Below, in pieces: positions 1 through 8,656 of a DNA stretch of 47,881 bases. A program made the translations under genes and the position numbers. The notes under the pieces were generated by a model. The model saw nothing but the letters and a program-made list of their open reading frames with translations. It was not told where the DNA came from and ran no database searches. This stretch comes from Streptosporangiaceae bacterium (GTDB lineage: Bacteria > Actinomycetota > Actinomycetes > Streptosporangiales > Streptosporangiaceae). The stretch is from assembly GCA_030041135.1 (NCBI GenBank), contig JASHOL010000302.1, positions 1 through 47,881 of the forward strand. Reading direction: 5' to 3'. Position 1 is the stretch's first letter; each line of letters begins with the position of its first letter.

Positions 1-679
1 GGACCGGCAGCGCCCGGTGGCCGGCGTCGGCGAGGATCACGAGCACGTGGAGGACATCCATCCCGCCGTCTGGTGTCCGTCCGGGCCAGGGGTCGGCGTG
101 CGCGATGCGAACAGCGGTCATGGGGATTCTCCGGGAGACGGCGGGGATGAGGTCAGGGCGGTGCGCGGTGATGTACGCGCGCAGCCGGCGGCGGGCCTTG
201 TGCAGGCTGGCCTTGGCGGCGCCGGGCGTGGCGGCGACCTGCCCGGCGGGCTGGTCGGCGTAGTAGAACAAGGTGACGGCCTGCCGCTGGCCGGGGGGCA
301 GGCCGGCGACCGCCTGGCTGAGCACGTCGGCGCGGTCGAGGTCCTCAGCCGACGGCAGGCTGCCGGCCGATGCCGGGTGCAGGCTCTCGGGCCAGTCGCC
401 GAGCAAGGTGAGCGGTGCGCGCCGCGACTGGGCGCGGCAGACGTTGCCGAGTATCCCGGCCAGCCAGCCGGCGAACCGGTCAGGGTCGCGCAGCCGGTCC
501 AGTCCTATGAAGGCCTGCAGGAAGGCGTCCTGCACCGCGTCGTCGACGTCGTCCGGCTGCGCGCACAGCCGCGCGGCACGGGCGCGGGCCATCGGGAGGT
601 ACCGTTCGACGAGCAGCCGGAACGCCGCCGGATCACCGTCGCGGGCCAGCCGGACCAGGTCGCCGTCCTGGATATCCAT
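1..679 (-). CDS. ECF sigma-70 factor with C-terminal BFN-like domain (3' end cut by window)
   Basis: Start ATG at 679; the frame stays open to base 1, so the C-terminus lies outside the window. Region 2 is near residues 10-70 (with QPDDVDDAVQDAFLQAF), followed by a linker and a region 4 helix-turn-helix (LPPGQRQAVTLFYYAD, then GAAKASLHKARRRL). There is no ordinary stop after region 4. The protein runs on through MTAVRIAH and MDVLHVLVILADAGHRALPV, which resembles the opening strand of bifunctional-nuclease/DUF151 domains (VVILAD...RALPLW). It starts 8 bases after the stop of the gene at 688-1698, which opens with a related motif (LIVLSDDTGHRAAPLW), so the two are probably one operon. Inference: an extracytoplasmic-function sigma factor whose appended domain senses or acts on something unknown. 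The sigma call is firm; the BFN call rests on about 20 residues. Confidence 0.85.
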   Translation of the reverse strand, partial: MDIQDGDLVRLARDGDPAAFRLLVERYLPMARARAARLCAQPDDVDDAVQDAFLQAFIGLDRLRDPDRFAGWLAGILGNVCRAQSRRAPLTLLGDWPESLHPASAGSLPSAEDLDRADVLSQAVAGLPPGQRQAVTLFYYADQPAGQVAATPGAAKASLHKARRRLRAYITAHRPDLIPAVSRRIPMTAVRIAHADPWPGRTPDGGMDVLHVLVILADAGHRALPV

Positions 680-687
680 CCTCCGCC

Positions 688-1698
688 TTACTTCTCTGCC
701 GCTGGCCATGCCGGGGTGAGTTCCGCGTTGCGCAACTCGACGCGGCCGCGGCCGGTCAGCGAGATGCCGAACCGGATGATGCCCGCGTTGCCAGGGACAT
801 CCGTCGTAACTTCATGCCAGGTCCAGTCGCTGCTTCCCGTGCCGGTGAGGCTGCCGCCGCTATCGAGCAGGTGGGCGTCGGGAGGAGTGGCAGGGCGGCC
901 CGCGGCCACATGCAGCCCGGCGTAGCCCGCAAGATCGGTGGCGCGCAACTGCCCGCGGAAGGTGACCGTGCGGTCCCGGTAGTCGTCGGCGTAGATCGTC
1001 TGCACGAGCACGGCGAAACCTGAGGGTTCGGGAACCGCGGCAGCCAGGACCGCGGTCCGGTCTGCGGCGGCGCAGGAGTAGTCCCGCCAGTGCGGCTCGT
1101 CCGCGGCGAGGAAGCTGCCAGCAAGCTCCCACCAGTCCAGGCCGTCAGCGAACGCCATGTTCCGCGGCTCGAAACGCCGCCGCCGCGCAGGCCAGCCTTG
1201 CGGCCCGGCGGCCTGAGGCAGAAACGGCGCCACGACGTCCTCGCCCTGGACCGGCACCGCGAGCCGGTCCATCACCTCATCGGCCACCCGCACCGGCGCC
1301 CCGGCCGCCGCGGCCAGTGCCAGGCCGTACTCGGTGCTCACGATGACATGCCGGTTTCCCGCAGCCGTGGCCAGCCCGACTCGCGCCGCGACCGTGTCCG
1401 AGGACAGCTCGGGGACATCCTCGCTCCTCGGCTGGATGTCCACGGCTGTCACGCCCACCCCGGCCGCGTGCAGCAGCCGAGCCGCCGTATCCTCCAGGCC
1501 GCCGGCCATCGCGGTGTCTTCGGCAGGCCGATCAAGCCGATGCCACAGGGACTTGGGATCGGAAACCCGCAGCCAGAGCGGCGCTGCCCGGTGCCCGGTG
1601 TCGTCGGAGAGCACGATCAGATGCTCGGATTGGACGCCGCGCTGCGGCATCGGTCCACGGCGGAAGTGAGGCGCAGTAACAGCGCGCACAGTCGTCAC
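688..1698 (-). CDS. BFN-like domain protein with C-terminal carbohydrate-binding-like beta-sandwich
   Basis: 336 residues. GTG start at 1698, preceded by a clear GGAGGA five bases upstream. Residues about 25-160 resemble a bifunctional-nuclease/DUF151-type domain (LSDDTGHRAAPLWLRV, then DPKSLWHRLDRP and ADEVMDRLAVPVQ). Residues about 180-336 (from PRNMAFADGLDWWELAG to GRGRVELRNAEL) read like the beta-sandwich found at the C-terminus of various actinobacterial regulators and binding proteins, with a Trp-rich start and alternating hydrophobic strands. There is no signal peptide or membrane segment, so it is probably cytoplasmic. The next gene downstream is the ECF sigma factor, 8 bases away, carrying a related BFN-like segment. 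Function is unknown; a partner or anti-sigma-like role is only a guess. Confidence 0.75.
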   Translation of the reverse strand: MTTVRAVTAPHFRRGPMPQRGVQSEHLIVLSDDTGHRAAPLWLRVSDPKSLWHRLDRPAEDTAMAGGLEDTAARLLHAAGVGVTAVDIQPRSEDVPELSSDTVAARVGLATAAGNRHVIVSTEYGLALAAAAGAPVRVADEVMDRLAVPVQGEDVVAPFLPQAAGPQGWPARRRRFEPRNMAFADGLDWWELAGSFLAADEPHWRDYSCAAADRTAVLAAAVPEPSGFAVLVQTIYADDYRDRTVTFRGQLRATDLAGYAGLHVAAGRPATPPDAHLLDSGGSLTGTGSSDWTWHEVTTDVPGNAGIIRFGISLTGRGRVELRNAELTPAWPAAEK

Positions 1699-1873
1699 GA
1701 CAGTCCTCCGGAGGGCAGCACGACGGCGACTCGGGCCCTACCCGTTAGTGTCCGCCGGCCCGCCACGGGTTACCCGCCCCGCTCACCGACCGGGGAGCAG
1801 GCGTTGCGGAGCAGACTCCAGCGGCCGTTATTTGAATAGCTGGTTCCCTGGCCGGCGCGCTACATTCGCGGGC

Positions 1874-2752
1874 GTGACTGCGGCAGCCGGCGACTGGCAG
1901 AGCTGGAGCTGGGACGAGACCCTATTCGCCGGAGCCGCCGAATACTACGAGCAGGGCCGGTTGCCCTACGCTCCCGGGCTAGCTGATGTCATAGCCCGCA
2001 GCCTGAACCTGGATGGTGAGGGAAGGCTGCTGGATGTCGGCTGCGGGCCGGGCACAGTGGCTCTGCGGCTGGCGTCCCTGTTCGAAGCGGTCGTGGGCTT
2101 GGACCCTGATGCGGAAATGCTCGCCCATGCGTCCCTCGCAGCGGTCCGGCTTGGCATAGGCAATGCTTCCTGGGTATGCGAGCGCGCCGAGGCACTGCCT
2201 GCCGGCCTCGGCAGCTTCCGGGTCATGACCTTCGCCGCGTCATTCCACTGGATGGACCGACCCCGGGTTGCATCGGCGGTCGCGACGATGCTCGACCCCG
2301 GTGGGGCGGTGGTGCAGGTAGATGCGCCGAGCTACCGGCCCGACGAAGTGGCCGCGGAGACCAGGCGGGGATCGCTTCCGTTTCCGCCGCCGCCTGACGA
2401 AGCTCTTGACTAGCTGCGGCGCGACTATCTAGGGACCGACAGACGGGCCGGGCAGGGCATCCGCAATACCTCCCCTAGCGGTGAGGACCAAGTGTTCCAG
2501 CAGGCCGGTTTCCTGCCTGCCGAGACGGTGACTGTTCCCGATCAGCGGGCAGTCGAACGAACCGCCGATGAAGTCGTGGCCCTGGTGTTCTCGATCTCCT
2601 CGACCGCGCCGCACCTGTTCGGCGACCGCCGCTCGGACTACGAGACAGACGTGCGGCGGGTCCTCGCGAGCGCCTCTCCTTCTGGGCGGTTCTCTGTCCG
2701 CCTTCCCGACAACATCGTGCGAATCTGGCGGCTGCCAGCTCAGTTGCCCTGA
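1874..2752 (+). pseudogene. class I SAM methyltransferase interrupted by an in-frame TAG
   Basis: The first part (GTG 1874 to TAG 2411-2413) holds the N-terminal region (ETLFAGAAEYYEQGRLPY) and the SAM-binding core (LLDVGCGPGTVALRLA, then VVGLDPDAEMLAHA). After the TAG the same reading frame continues without any shift: LRRDYLGTDRRAGQGIRNTS, EDQVFQQAGFLPAETVTV and so on to a natural stop at 2752. Methyltransferases of this type continue straight through this junction, so a single base change (for example CAG or GAG to TAG) is the simplest explanation. An in-frame ATG exists at 1748, but conserved sequence begins near the GTG at 1874. The 3' end overlaps the convergent Clp N-domain gene by 13 bases. 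No sign of suppressor-based readthrough is visible. Confidence 0.8.
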
Positions 2753-3255
2753 CCGCCCCGATCAGCGCTAGCAGCCGCGGGCTCCCGCCACTGGTCACCG
2801 GAGGGGGCGCTCTCCGAGCGGGGGGTGCGCAGCAGCAACAACTGCTGGCCGATTCGCTTCTGGTCGATACCCATCTGGGCCAGCACCTCGGTAGCGATGG
2901 CCCCAGGCTCCCGGATCATGGCCAGCAATATGTGCTCGGTGCCGATTCGGTTGTCTCCAAGCCGGAGGGCTTCCCGCAGAGACAGGTCAAGCACACTCTT
3001 GGCGTGGCGCGTGTACTTCATGGACCGGCCAGGGGAATCCACCTCTTCCAGGCTTGTCCTCTGCTGGACTTCTGTTAGGACAGTCTCTCGGCTGACTCCC
3101 AACGAGTGGAGCGCCCTGGCCGCAGCGGCATCTTCCTCGTGGATGAGGGCCAGCAGGATGTGCCCGGTGTCAACGCGGTCACGGTTGAGCCCTCGGGCTT
3201 CGTCTTGCGCGTGGGCCGCGACGCGCCTTGCCTGGTCTGTGAGCCGTTGGCGCAT
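2740..3255 (-). CDS. stand-alone Clp N-domain protein (ClpC N-terminal-like)
   Basis: 171 residues from the ATG at 3255, which has a strong GGAGGAGG ribosome site a few bases upstream; the longer frame back to 3327 has no such site. Two Clp N repeats are visible: one near residues 1-75 (QARRVAAHAQDEARGLNRDR, TGHILLALIHEED) and one near 80-140 (KSVLDLSLREALRLGDNRIG, TEHILLAMIREPG). These repeats normally cap ClpC/ClpA unfoldases and bind adaptors or phosphoarginine substrates. There is no AAA+ module, so on its own it may act as an adaptor, decoy or stress-linked binding protein. The last ~25 residues are a polar tail. It is convergent with the broken methyltransferase at its 3' end and divergent from the MerB-like gene. 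Confidence 0.9.
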   Translation of the reverse strand: MRQRLTDQARRVAAHAQDEARGLNRDRVDTGHILLALIHEEDAAAARALHSLGVSRETVLTEVQQRTSLEEVDSPGRSMKYTRHAKSVLDLSLREALRLGDNRIGTEHILLAMIREPGAIATEVLAQMGIDQKRIGQQLLLLRTPRSESAPSGDQWREPAAASADRGGQGN

Positions 3256-3438
3256 GCCCCTCCTCCGCCCGTGCAGCCATGGCCTGGCTGCCGCCCGGTA
3301 AATATCATGGTCAGCCCAGACGGGCAAGAGCGGGTACGTCCAGCGCGCCTAGAATCGCTGTTAGCAGACCGGAGGCGCGATGAGTGCTGAGCCCCTATGC
3401 CGTACCCGGCTTTCATGCCACTCAGCGGGAGCCAGGGC

Positions 3439-4401
3439 ATGCGTCTGACAATTCTGGCGTTGCCAGGCTGCCCGAACGTAGCCGCCCTCGACGACCGGCT
3501 CGCCACGGTATTGAACGGCCGGGCCGAGATGTCGCTGTCGCACCAGGTGATCGTCGATGAACGCGAAGCAGCAAGATGGGGCATGCGCGGGTCGCCGACG
3601 TTGCTGATCGACGGGACCGATCCATTTGCCGAGGCGGGACAAGAGCCTGGCCTGTCCTGCCGCCGGTACCGCGATGACGACGGCCAGCTGTCGGGGGCGC
3701 CGTCGGTCAGCCAGCTCCGGCAAGCGATCGAGCAGGCCCTGGCGGTGCCTGCCAGTCCGAATGACCGGGGCTGGCCGGACGAGCTCGGACGCGGCGGCGC
3801 AGGACGTGTTGCGCCCGCCGAACGCGGCTTGCGGGCAGTACACCAGGCCGTGCTCCGGTCGTTTGTCAGTACCGGTGCTCCGCCCGGCCTAGCCGGCCTG
3901 GCTCAGCACGCTATGCCGTTTGACGTGGCACAGGTGCTGGCCGAACTCGCAGACGGCGACTTCGTGGTTCTCGATGATGCCGGAAAGATCGCGGCGGCTT
4001 ACCCGTTCTCCGCCCGGCCAACCACCCACCGAGTGCGGCTGCCGGGCGGCGCGACTGTGTTCGCCATGTGCGCGATCGACGCGCTGGGCATGTCGGCGAT
4101 GATCGGCGTTCCTGTCGAGATCGAGTCAGCCGATCCGTCCACCGGACAGGCGGTTACTGTGCACGTCGATGGGTTCAGGAGCACCTGGGATCCGGCCACG
4201 GCCGTTGTGTTCGTCGGCCACGCGGGCGGCCACTGCCGCGCGCCGTCTGCCTCACTCTGCTGCGGGTACATGAACTTCTTCGCCACGCGCATGGCGGCGC
4301 GGACATGGGCGGCCGCCCACTCCGACATCAGCGGAGGGATCCTGGACCAGGATCGAGCCCTGAGAATGGGGATCGGCATCTTCGGCCAGCTACTCAGCTA
4401 A
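3439..4401 (+). CDS. thioredoxin-like / alkylmercury lyase (MerB) domain fusion
   Basis: 321 residues from the ATG at 3439, chosen because GGGAG lies just upstream and because family similarity begins there (MRLTILALPGCPN); an ATG at 3397 is in frame. Residues 1-100 look like a thioredoxin fold (Cys11 in PGCPN, then MRGSPTLLIDGTDPF). Residues about 125-321 match the MerB family, which cleaves carbon-mercury bonds. FAMCAIDALG gives Cys211 and Asp214, which line up with MerB Cys96 and Asp99; Cys274-Cys275 (SLCCGYMNFFA) supplies the second cysteine. The catalytic trio therefore looks present. No merA, merR or mercury transport gene is visible nearby, so the substrate could be something else. Probably cytoplasmic. 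The promoter would lie in the divergent gap with the Clp-N gene. Confidence 0.85.
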   Translation: MRLTILALPGCPNVAALDDRLATVLNGRAEMSLSHQVIVDEREAARWGMRGSPTLLIDGTDPFAEAGQEPGLSCRRYRDDDGQLSGAPSVSQLRQAIEQALAVPASPNDRGWPDELGRGGAGRVAPAERGLRAVHQAVLRSFVSTGAPPGLAGLAQHAMPFDVAQVLAELADGDFVVLDDAGKIAAAYPFSARPTTHRVRLPGGATVFAMCAIDALGMSAMIGVPVEIESADPSTGQAVTVHVDGFRSTWDPATAVVFVGHAGGHCRAPSASLCCGYMNFFATRMAARTWAAAHSDISGGILDQDRALRMGIGIFGQLLS

Positions 4402-4725
4402 CTCAGCCTCAGGCCTCTCGTCCGCTGGAAGGCCTACCTTGATCGCCAGGATGGCCCATCAGGCGCCGGAGCTGGGGCTAAATGCGCAGTCGCGGCCAAG
4501 CCACAGCAGCGAGCCGAGGGAACTCTACAGCCGGTCACGCGCAGCGGCGAGCGGGACCACGCCGTAATAAGGACCGGCGCGCCGCCGTCGCCGACACTGG
4601 TGACGAACTCGCGGTACTCGGCTGACGGACGCGTCCCGATCGAAGAGGTCACCAACGGCGGCCGTCCCCACCGGCTCGGCTCGTGGGCTGGCAATACCGC
4701 GCGGCGAGTGAAAAGGTCAATGGAA
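4402..4725. other. intergenic stretch, no gene supported
   Basis: Between the MerB-like gene and the XRE regulator. Open frames here are short shadows without family features. The only structured part is the AT-richer block just downstream (4711-4770). Confidence 0.5.
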
Positions 4726-4760
4726 TGGCATATCGGCGGTGCGGTAGCCTTTTGGCATAT
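4726..4760 (+). promoter_or_regulatory. direct repeat TGGCATAT upstream of XRE-DUF5753 gene
   Basis: TGGCATAT occurs at 4726-4733 and again at 4753-4760, 27 bases apart, in the least GC-rich part of the gap about 95-130 bases before the regulator's start. The second copy follows a near-palindrome GCCTTTTGGC. A promoter or autoregulatory operator is plausible, but no clean -35/-10 pair was found. Confidence 0.35.
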
Positions 4761-4853
4761 GTGCGTTGCGGGCCTGGGGGTGCGCTCGCGCCGTGGTGAC
4801 AACTCGCCAGGGGGTCGGCACTGAGCGTTGAAATGGCGGCTCCGGGAGCGACG

Positions 4854-5744
4854 ATGAGCACAGTTCAGCCGGGCAGCAGCGAGCCGCCTGGCGAGTCCCT
4901 GGGGCCCACCGCCTTGCGCATAATGCTGGGGAACCAGCTGCACCGCCTTCGCGAGGCGGCAGGCGTCACGCCCGACCAAGCGGGATACGAGATCCGAGCC
5001 TCCCGGTCCAAGATCAGCCGGATGGAAAACGGGCGGGTGGGGTTTAAGGAGCGGGACGTGGCCGACCTGCTCACCCTCTATGGGCTGACCGACGAGCAGG
5101 TACGGGCCGGAGTGCTTTCGCTTGCCCGGCAGGCCAATGTCCCTGGCTGGTGGTCGAAGTATGGCGATGTCCTGGCCGACTGGTTCGAGACGTACCTGGG
5201 CCTGGAGGGGGCCACCTCGCTGATCCGCACGTTCGAGTTGCAGTTCGTGCACGGCCTATTGCAGACCGAGGCTTACGCCCGCGCAGTCACTCTGCTTGGC
5301 CATAAAGGCGCGTCAGCGGACGAGATCGACCGGCGGGTGAGCCTCCGGCTCAAACGCCAGGACCTGCTGGTCGCGGCGGAGCCGCCCAGGGTGTGGTCGG
5401 TCGTTGATGAGGCGGCGCTGCGGCGGCCCGTGGGTGGGCGGGCGGTGATGCGCGCACAGCTGAACTGCCTCATCGAGGTAACCGCGCTGCCGAATGTCAT
5501 CATTCAGGTCGTGCCATTCGCCCGTGGCGGACACGCCGCCGCGGGCGGCTCGTTCAGTGTGCTGCGTTTCGCCGACCCTGAGCTCCTGGACGTCGTGTAC
5601 ATCGAGCAGCTCACCAGTGCCCTGTACCTGGACGACCGTGACGACGTAGACCATTACATGGAGGTCATGAACCGTCTCAGCGCCGAGGCTCTGACCCCGG
5701 CCGAAACCACCGACTTTCTCGCTGAGATCACCAGGGAGATCTAG
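4854..5744 (+). CDS. XRE-family regulator with DUF5753 domain
   Basis: 296 residues from the ATG at 4854, which has GGGAG five bases upstream; an ATG at 4833 is in frame but lacks a site. The N-terminal helix-turn-helix is near residues 25-80 (LREAAGVTPDQAGYEIRASR, KISRMENGRVGFKERDVADL). The DUF5753 domain follows (VPGWWSKYGDVLADWFETYL, LLQTEAYARAV, VDEAALRRPVGG, VIIQVVPFARGGHAA, VVYIEQLTSALYL). In actinomycetes such proteins usually sit beside a small DUF397 protein and act as developmental or antitoxin-like regulators. Here no DUF397 gene is visible; the next gene, 65 bases on, is a SAM methyltransferase. The regulator may control itself through the TGGCATAT repeats upstream. Confidence 0.92.
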   Translation: MSTVQPGSSEPPGESLGPTALRIMLGNQLHRLREAAGVTPDQAGYEIRASRSKISRMENGRVGFKERDVADLLTLYGLTDEQVRAGVLSLARQANVPGWWSKYGDVLADWFETYLGLEGATSLIRTFELQFVHGLLQTEAYARAVTLLGHKGASADEIDRRVSLRLKRQDLLVAAEPPRVWSVVDEAALRRPVGGRAVMRAQLNCLIEVTALPNVIIQVVPFARGGHAAAGGSFSVLRFADPELLDVVYIEQLTSALYLDDRDDVDHYMEVMNRLSAEALTPAETTDFLAEITREI

Positions 5745-5809
5745 CGTCAGACCCGCAACAGCCTCCTGAGTAGCACCCATGATCTGTCCGCTGGCTAGAA
5801 AGGACTCCA

Positions 5810-6658
5810 GTGACGAGCAAAGGCACACCGGCAACCGGTGAACGGGCGGATGATTCTGCCTCCAGCCAGGATGAGCACCCGACGTTCGACACCAGTGTTG
5901 CGCACGTTGCCCGTGTATATAACTACTGGCTGGGCGGCAAGGACAACTACGCTGCCGACCGGGAGGCCGGCGATCAGGCAATCCAGGCCTATCCCGACAT
6001 AGTCTTCTCGGTCCGGGCCAACCGCGCCTTCCTCGCCCGCACGGTGCGCTATCTGGCGAGGGAGAAGGGGATTCGTCAGTTCCTCGACATCGGTACCGGG
6101 ATCCCGACCGCTGACAACACCCACGAGGTCGCCCAGTCAGTGGCACCGGACTGCAGGATCGTGTACGTGGACAACGACCCGGTCGTGCTCAGCCACGCCC
6201 GGGCGCTGCTGACCAGCCGGCCCGAAGGCGCCACTGACTACATCGACGCGGACCTGCGTGATACCCAGAAGATCCTGGCGCAAGCCGCACGGACACTCGA
6301 CTTCTCCCGTCCCGTAGCGGTAATGCTCATCGCGATCATGCACGCCATCACGGACGACGAAGACCCGTACGCGATCGTCGCCACGCTGATGGAGGCCGTG
6401 CCGCCGGGAAGCTACCTGGCGCTATCGCACGTGGCGTCCGACATCGTCCCGGCGCAGGCGGCTGACATGATAAGACGCCTCAACTTGCTCATGTACGAGA
6501 AGACCACTCCGCGTCGCCAGCCTGACGTCGAGCGTTTCTTCGACGGCCTGGACATCGTCGAGCCCGGCGTGGTGCGGGTGCAGCATTGGCGGCCCGATGC
6601 CGAGACCGAGGCCGCGACGCCTTCAAACATGTGGGGCGGTGTAGGGCGCAAGGGCTGA
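5810..6658 (+). CDS. SAM-dependent methyltransferase, Methyltransf_19 (DUF574) type
   Basis: 282 residues from GTG 5810 with AAAGGA seven bases upstream. The family signature is clear: VARVYNYWLGGKDNYAADRE near residues 28-50, QFLDIGTGIPTADNTHEVAQ near 90, then IVYVDNDPVVLSHARALL and the late ALSHVASDIVP. This family is large in actinomycetes and its substrates are mostly unknown. It follows the XRE-DUF5753 gene by 65 bases on the same strand, so co-transcription is possible. It converges on the permease gene with a 19-base gap. Complete and apparently functional. Confidence 0.92.
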   Translation: MTSKGTPATGERADDSASSQDEHPTFDTSVAHVARVYNYWLGGKDNYAADREAGDQAIQAYPDIVFSVRANRAFLARTVRYLAREKGIRQFLDIGTGIPTADNTHEVAQSVAPDCRIVYVDNDPVVLSHARALLTSRPEGATDYIDADLRDTQKILAQAARTLDFSRPVAVMLIAIMHAITDDEDPYAIVATLMEAVPPGSYLALSHVASDIVPAQAADMIRRLNLLMYEKTTPRRQPDVERFFDGLDIVEPGVVRVQHWRPDAETEAATPSNMWGGVGRKG

Positions 6659-6677
6659 GGAAGACGCGCCAAGCGGC

Positions 6678-7931
6678 TCACACGCTCCACAGGGCCTCGG
6701 TGGGGGACAAACGGGCAGCGCGGACGGCGGGCAGCAGGCCGGCGACGGCGCCGATGAGGATGGCGGCAGCCAGGCCGCCGGCCCAGCCGCCAGCCGGAAC
6801 GACGGCGGCCCAGCCTTTGCAGTGGGCGTAGATGGCGGTAGCAGCGGCGCCGCTGACGATCCCGGCCAGGCCACCGAGCAGTGACAGCGTGATGGCCTCG
6901 GCCAGGAACTGCGCGCGGATGTGAGCCCGAGTAGCGCCGAGGGCACGGCGCAGCCCGATCTCCTGGCGGCGTTCCAGCACGGATATGACCATGATGTTGG
7001 CTACGCCGATGGCGCCGACCAGCAGTGCCACGCCGCCCAGGCCCAGAAACAGGGTGTTGAACGCGCTCTTGGCGTCGGCTTGGGCGACCAGGGCGCTCGA
7101 CGGCTGCGACAGGTCAACGCTGCTGGGATCTTCGGGGCTGGCCTGGCTGGCTAGCAGCCCGTAGACGGCGCCGACGCGGTTGCCGGTGGCTTTGACGTAG
7201 ATAGTCGTGGGGTGGCCGTCAAAACTGAGGTACCGCTCAGCGAATGGAAAGCCGACTAGCACGGAGGAGTCGACGTCGGGGGCCAGCACGTCGGTGTTGA
7301 GGATCCCGGCCACATACAGCCACAGGCCGCCGTTGCCGTTGGCGCCGGTGCCGGTAACCCAGATCCGCTCCCCGAGGAAGATCCTGTCGATGCCTAGCAA
7401 CTCCGCCGCAGCGGCGCCCAGAACGGCGACCGGCTCGCGTTCGGTGGCAGCGTTGAGGAACTGCCCTTGGGCCAGACTGGTTCCCGAGGCAGACGGCAGC
7501 CCCAGCGTGGCGGCGTCCACGGTCAGTGTGTTGCTGTTCACCGACGGGATCAGCGGCGAGCGGTACACGTTCGCGTCGGTCGTGCCAGTGGCCTGGACCT
7601 GGTAGACACCGGGCAGCCGGCTGATCATCGCGGGTGCGGCGGTGGGCAACTCGGCGGCGCCGGTCAGGCCCTGCCCGGCCTGGACGGTGAGCAGGTTGGT
7701 GCCCAGTGCGGCGATCTCGGCGTTCAGCCCGGCCGCCGACGAGGATGACAGGCCGAGCACGGCCACGATCGCGGCGACCCCGATCGAGATGCCCAGGGCC
7801 GACAGCCCGGCCCGCAGCTTGCGGGTGCGCAGGCCCTCGGTGGCCAGCCGGGCCAGGTCGGCCATCCGCAGCCGGCCCACCGCCGGCCCCGACCTGCCGG
7901 CCAAGCGCGCCCCGGAGATGGTTACGGTCAT
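6678..7931 (-). CDS. MacB-type ABC transporter permease (FtsX fold)
   Basis: 417 residues. One membrane segment near residues 40-65, a long extracytoplasmic MacB_PCD-like domain (about 70-290), then three C-terminal membrane helices ([20 protein letters not shown], then [19 protein letters not shown], then [20 protein letters not shown]). [20 protein letters not shown] is the typical loop of this family. The ATG overlaps the stop of the ATPase gene as ATGA (7928-7931), so translation was coupled. It would move peptides, antibiotics or lipoproteins out of the membrane together with its ATPase and adaptor. Both partner genes upstream are damaged, so this intact frame may have lost its function. 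Confidence 0.9.
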   Translation of the reverse strand: MTVTISGARLAGRSGPAVGRLRMADLARLATEGLRTRKLRAGLSALGISIGVAAIVAVLGLSSSSAAGLNAEIAALGTNLLTVQAGQGLTGAAELPTAAPAMISRLPGVYQVQATGTTDANVYRSPLIPSVNSNTLTVDAATLGLPSASGTSLAQGQFLNAATEREPVAVLGAAAAELLGIDRIFLGERIWVTGTGANGNGGLWLYVAGILNTDVLAPDVDSSVLVGFPFAERYLSFDGHPTTIYVKATGNRVGAVYGLLASQASPEDPSSVDLSQPSSALVAQADAKSAFNTLFLGLGGVALLVGAIGVANIMVISVLERRQEIGLRRALGATRAHIRAQFLAEAITLSLLGGLAGIVSGAAATAIYAHCKGWAAVVPAGGWAGGLAAAILIGAVAGLLPAVRAARLSPTEALWSV

Positions 7932-8656
7932 CGAAGTCCTCCTTCTGGCCGGCCGCTCCCGCCGGCCAGCGGTGCCCTGGCCGCATCCGGCCCCAGGGTG
8001 ACCGCCTGCGCTGCGGTGTCGGAGATGATCCGGCCGTCCAGCATCCGCACCTGGCGGCGCGTCTGGGCAGCGACCTGCTCGTCGTGAGTGACGACGACGA
8101 TCGTGGTCCCGGCCTGGTTGAGTTGATCCAGCAGCCCCAGGATGGCTGCGCCGGTGGCCTGGTCGAGGTTGCCGGTGGGCTCATCAGCGAGCACGATCGC
8201 CGGAGAGCTGGCGATCGCGCGGGCGATCGCCACCCGCTGCCGCTCCCCGCCCGACAGCTGCGCGGGCCGGGCGCCCAGCCGGTGACCCAGCCCTACCCGC
8301 TGCAACGCAGCCGCGGCCAGCTCACGCCGCCGGGCAATGTTCACCCCGCCATACAGCATCGCGTCAGCCACGTTGTCGACCACCGTCTCATGCTCGGCCA
8401 CCACCCGCACGGTGCCCGAGGTCGGCCGGTCCAGGGTTCCGGCCAAGTGCAGGAGGGTGGTCTTGCCCGACCCCGACGGCCCCAGCACCGCAACCAGTTC
8501 CCTCGCCGCCACCCGCAGGCTCACTTCGCGCAGCGCAGGCACGGCGGCCGGCCCGGGTAGACCTTGCTGACCTGCTGCAGTTGCAGCACCACACCGCATG
8601 CGCCGGACGCAGCCCAGGATGCCGCCCCGGCGGAAGGGATCTTTGCGACGCTCATG
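7928..8656 (-). pseudogene. MacB-type ABC ATPase, frameshifted N-terminus and missing Q-loop segment
   Basis: Two lesions are visible. First, the original start is the ATG at 8656, which overlaps the adaptor's old stop as ATGA. From there the frame reads to [14 protein letters not shown] (an ordinary ABC N-terminus) and then breaks near 8550; the conserved continuation [14 protein letters not shown] sits in another frame. That second frame can start at an ATG at 8599, but it then loses the A-loop tyrosine. Second, after Walker A ([13 protein letters not shown]) the sequence jumps from [10 protein letters not shown] straight to [19 protein letters not shown]. The usual 25-30 residues ending in the Q-loop (FVFQQ) are absent. 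The signature LSGGERQ, Walker B ([12 protein letters not shown]) and switch His (THDEQ) remain. Probably inactive. Confidence 0.8.

Noticed and set aside
2411-2413. TAG as a coded pyrrolysine or regulated readthrough site
   Set aside because: No pylTS-like genes or stem-loop element are visible, and a simple nonsense change explains the data.
4434-5252. 272-codon minus-strand frame opposite the XRE gene
   Set aside because: Shadow of the XRE-DUF5753 gene and of the gap; no motifs.
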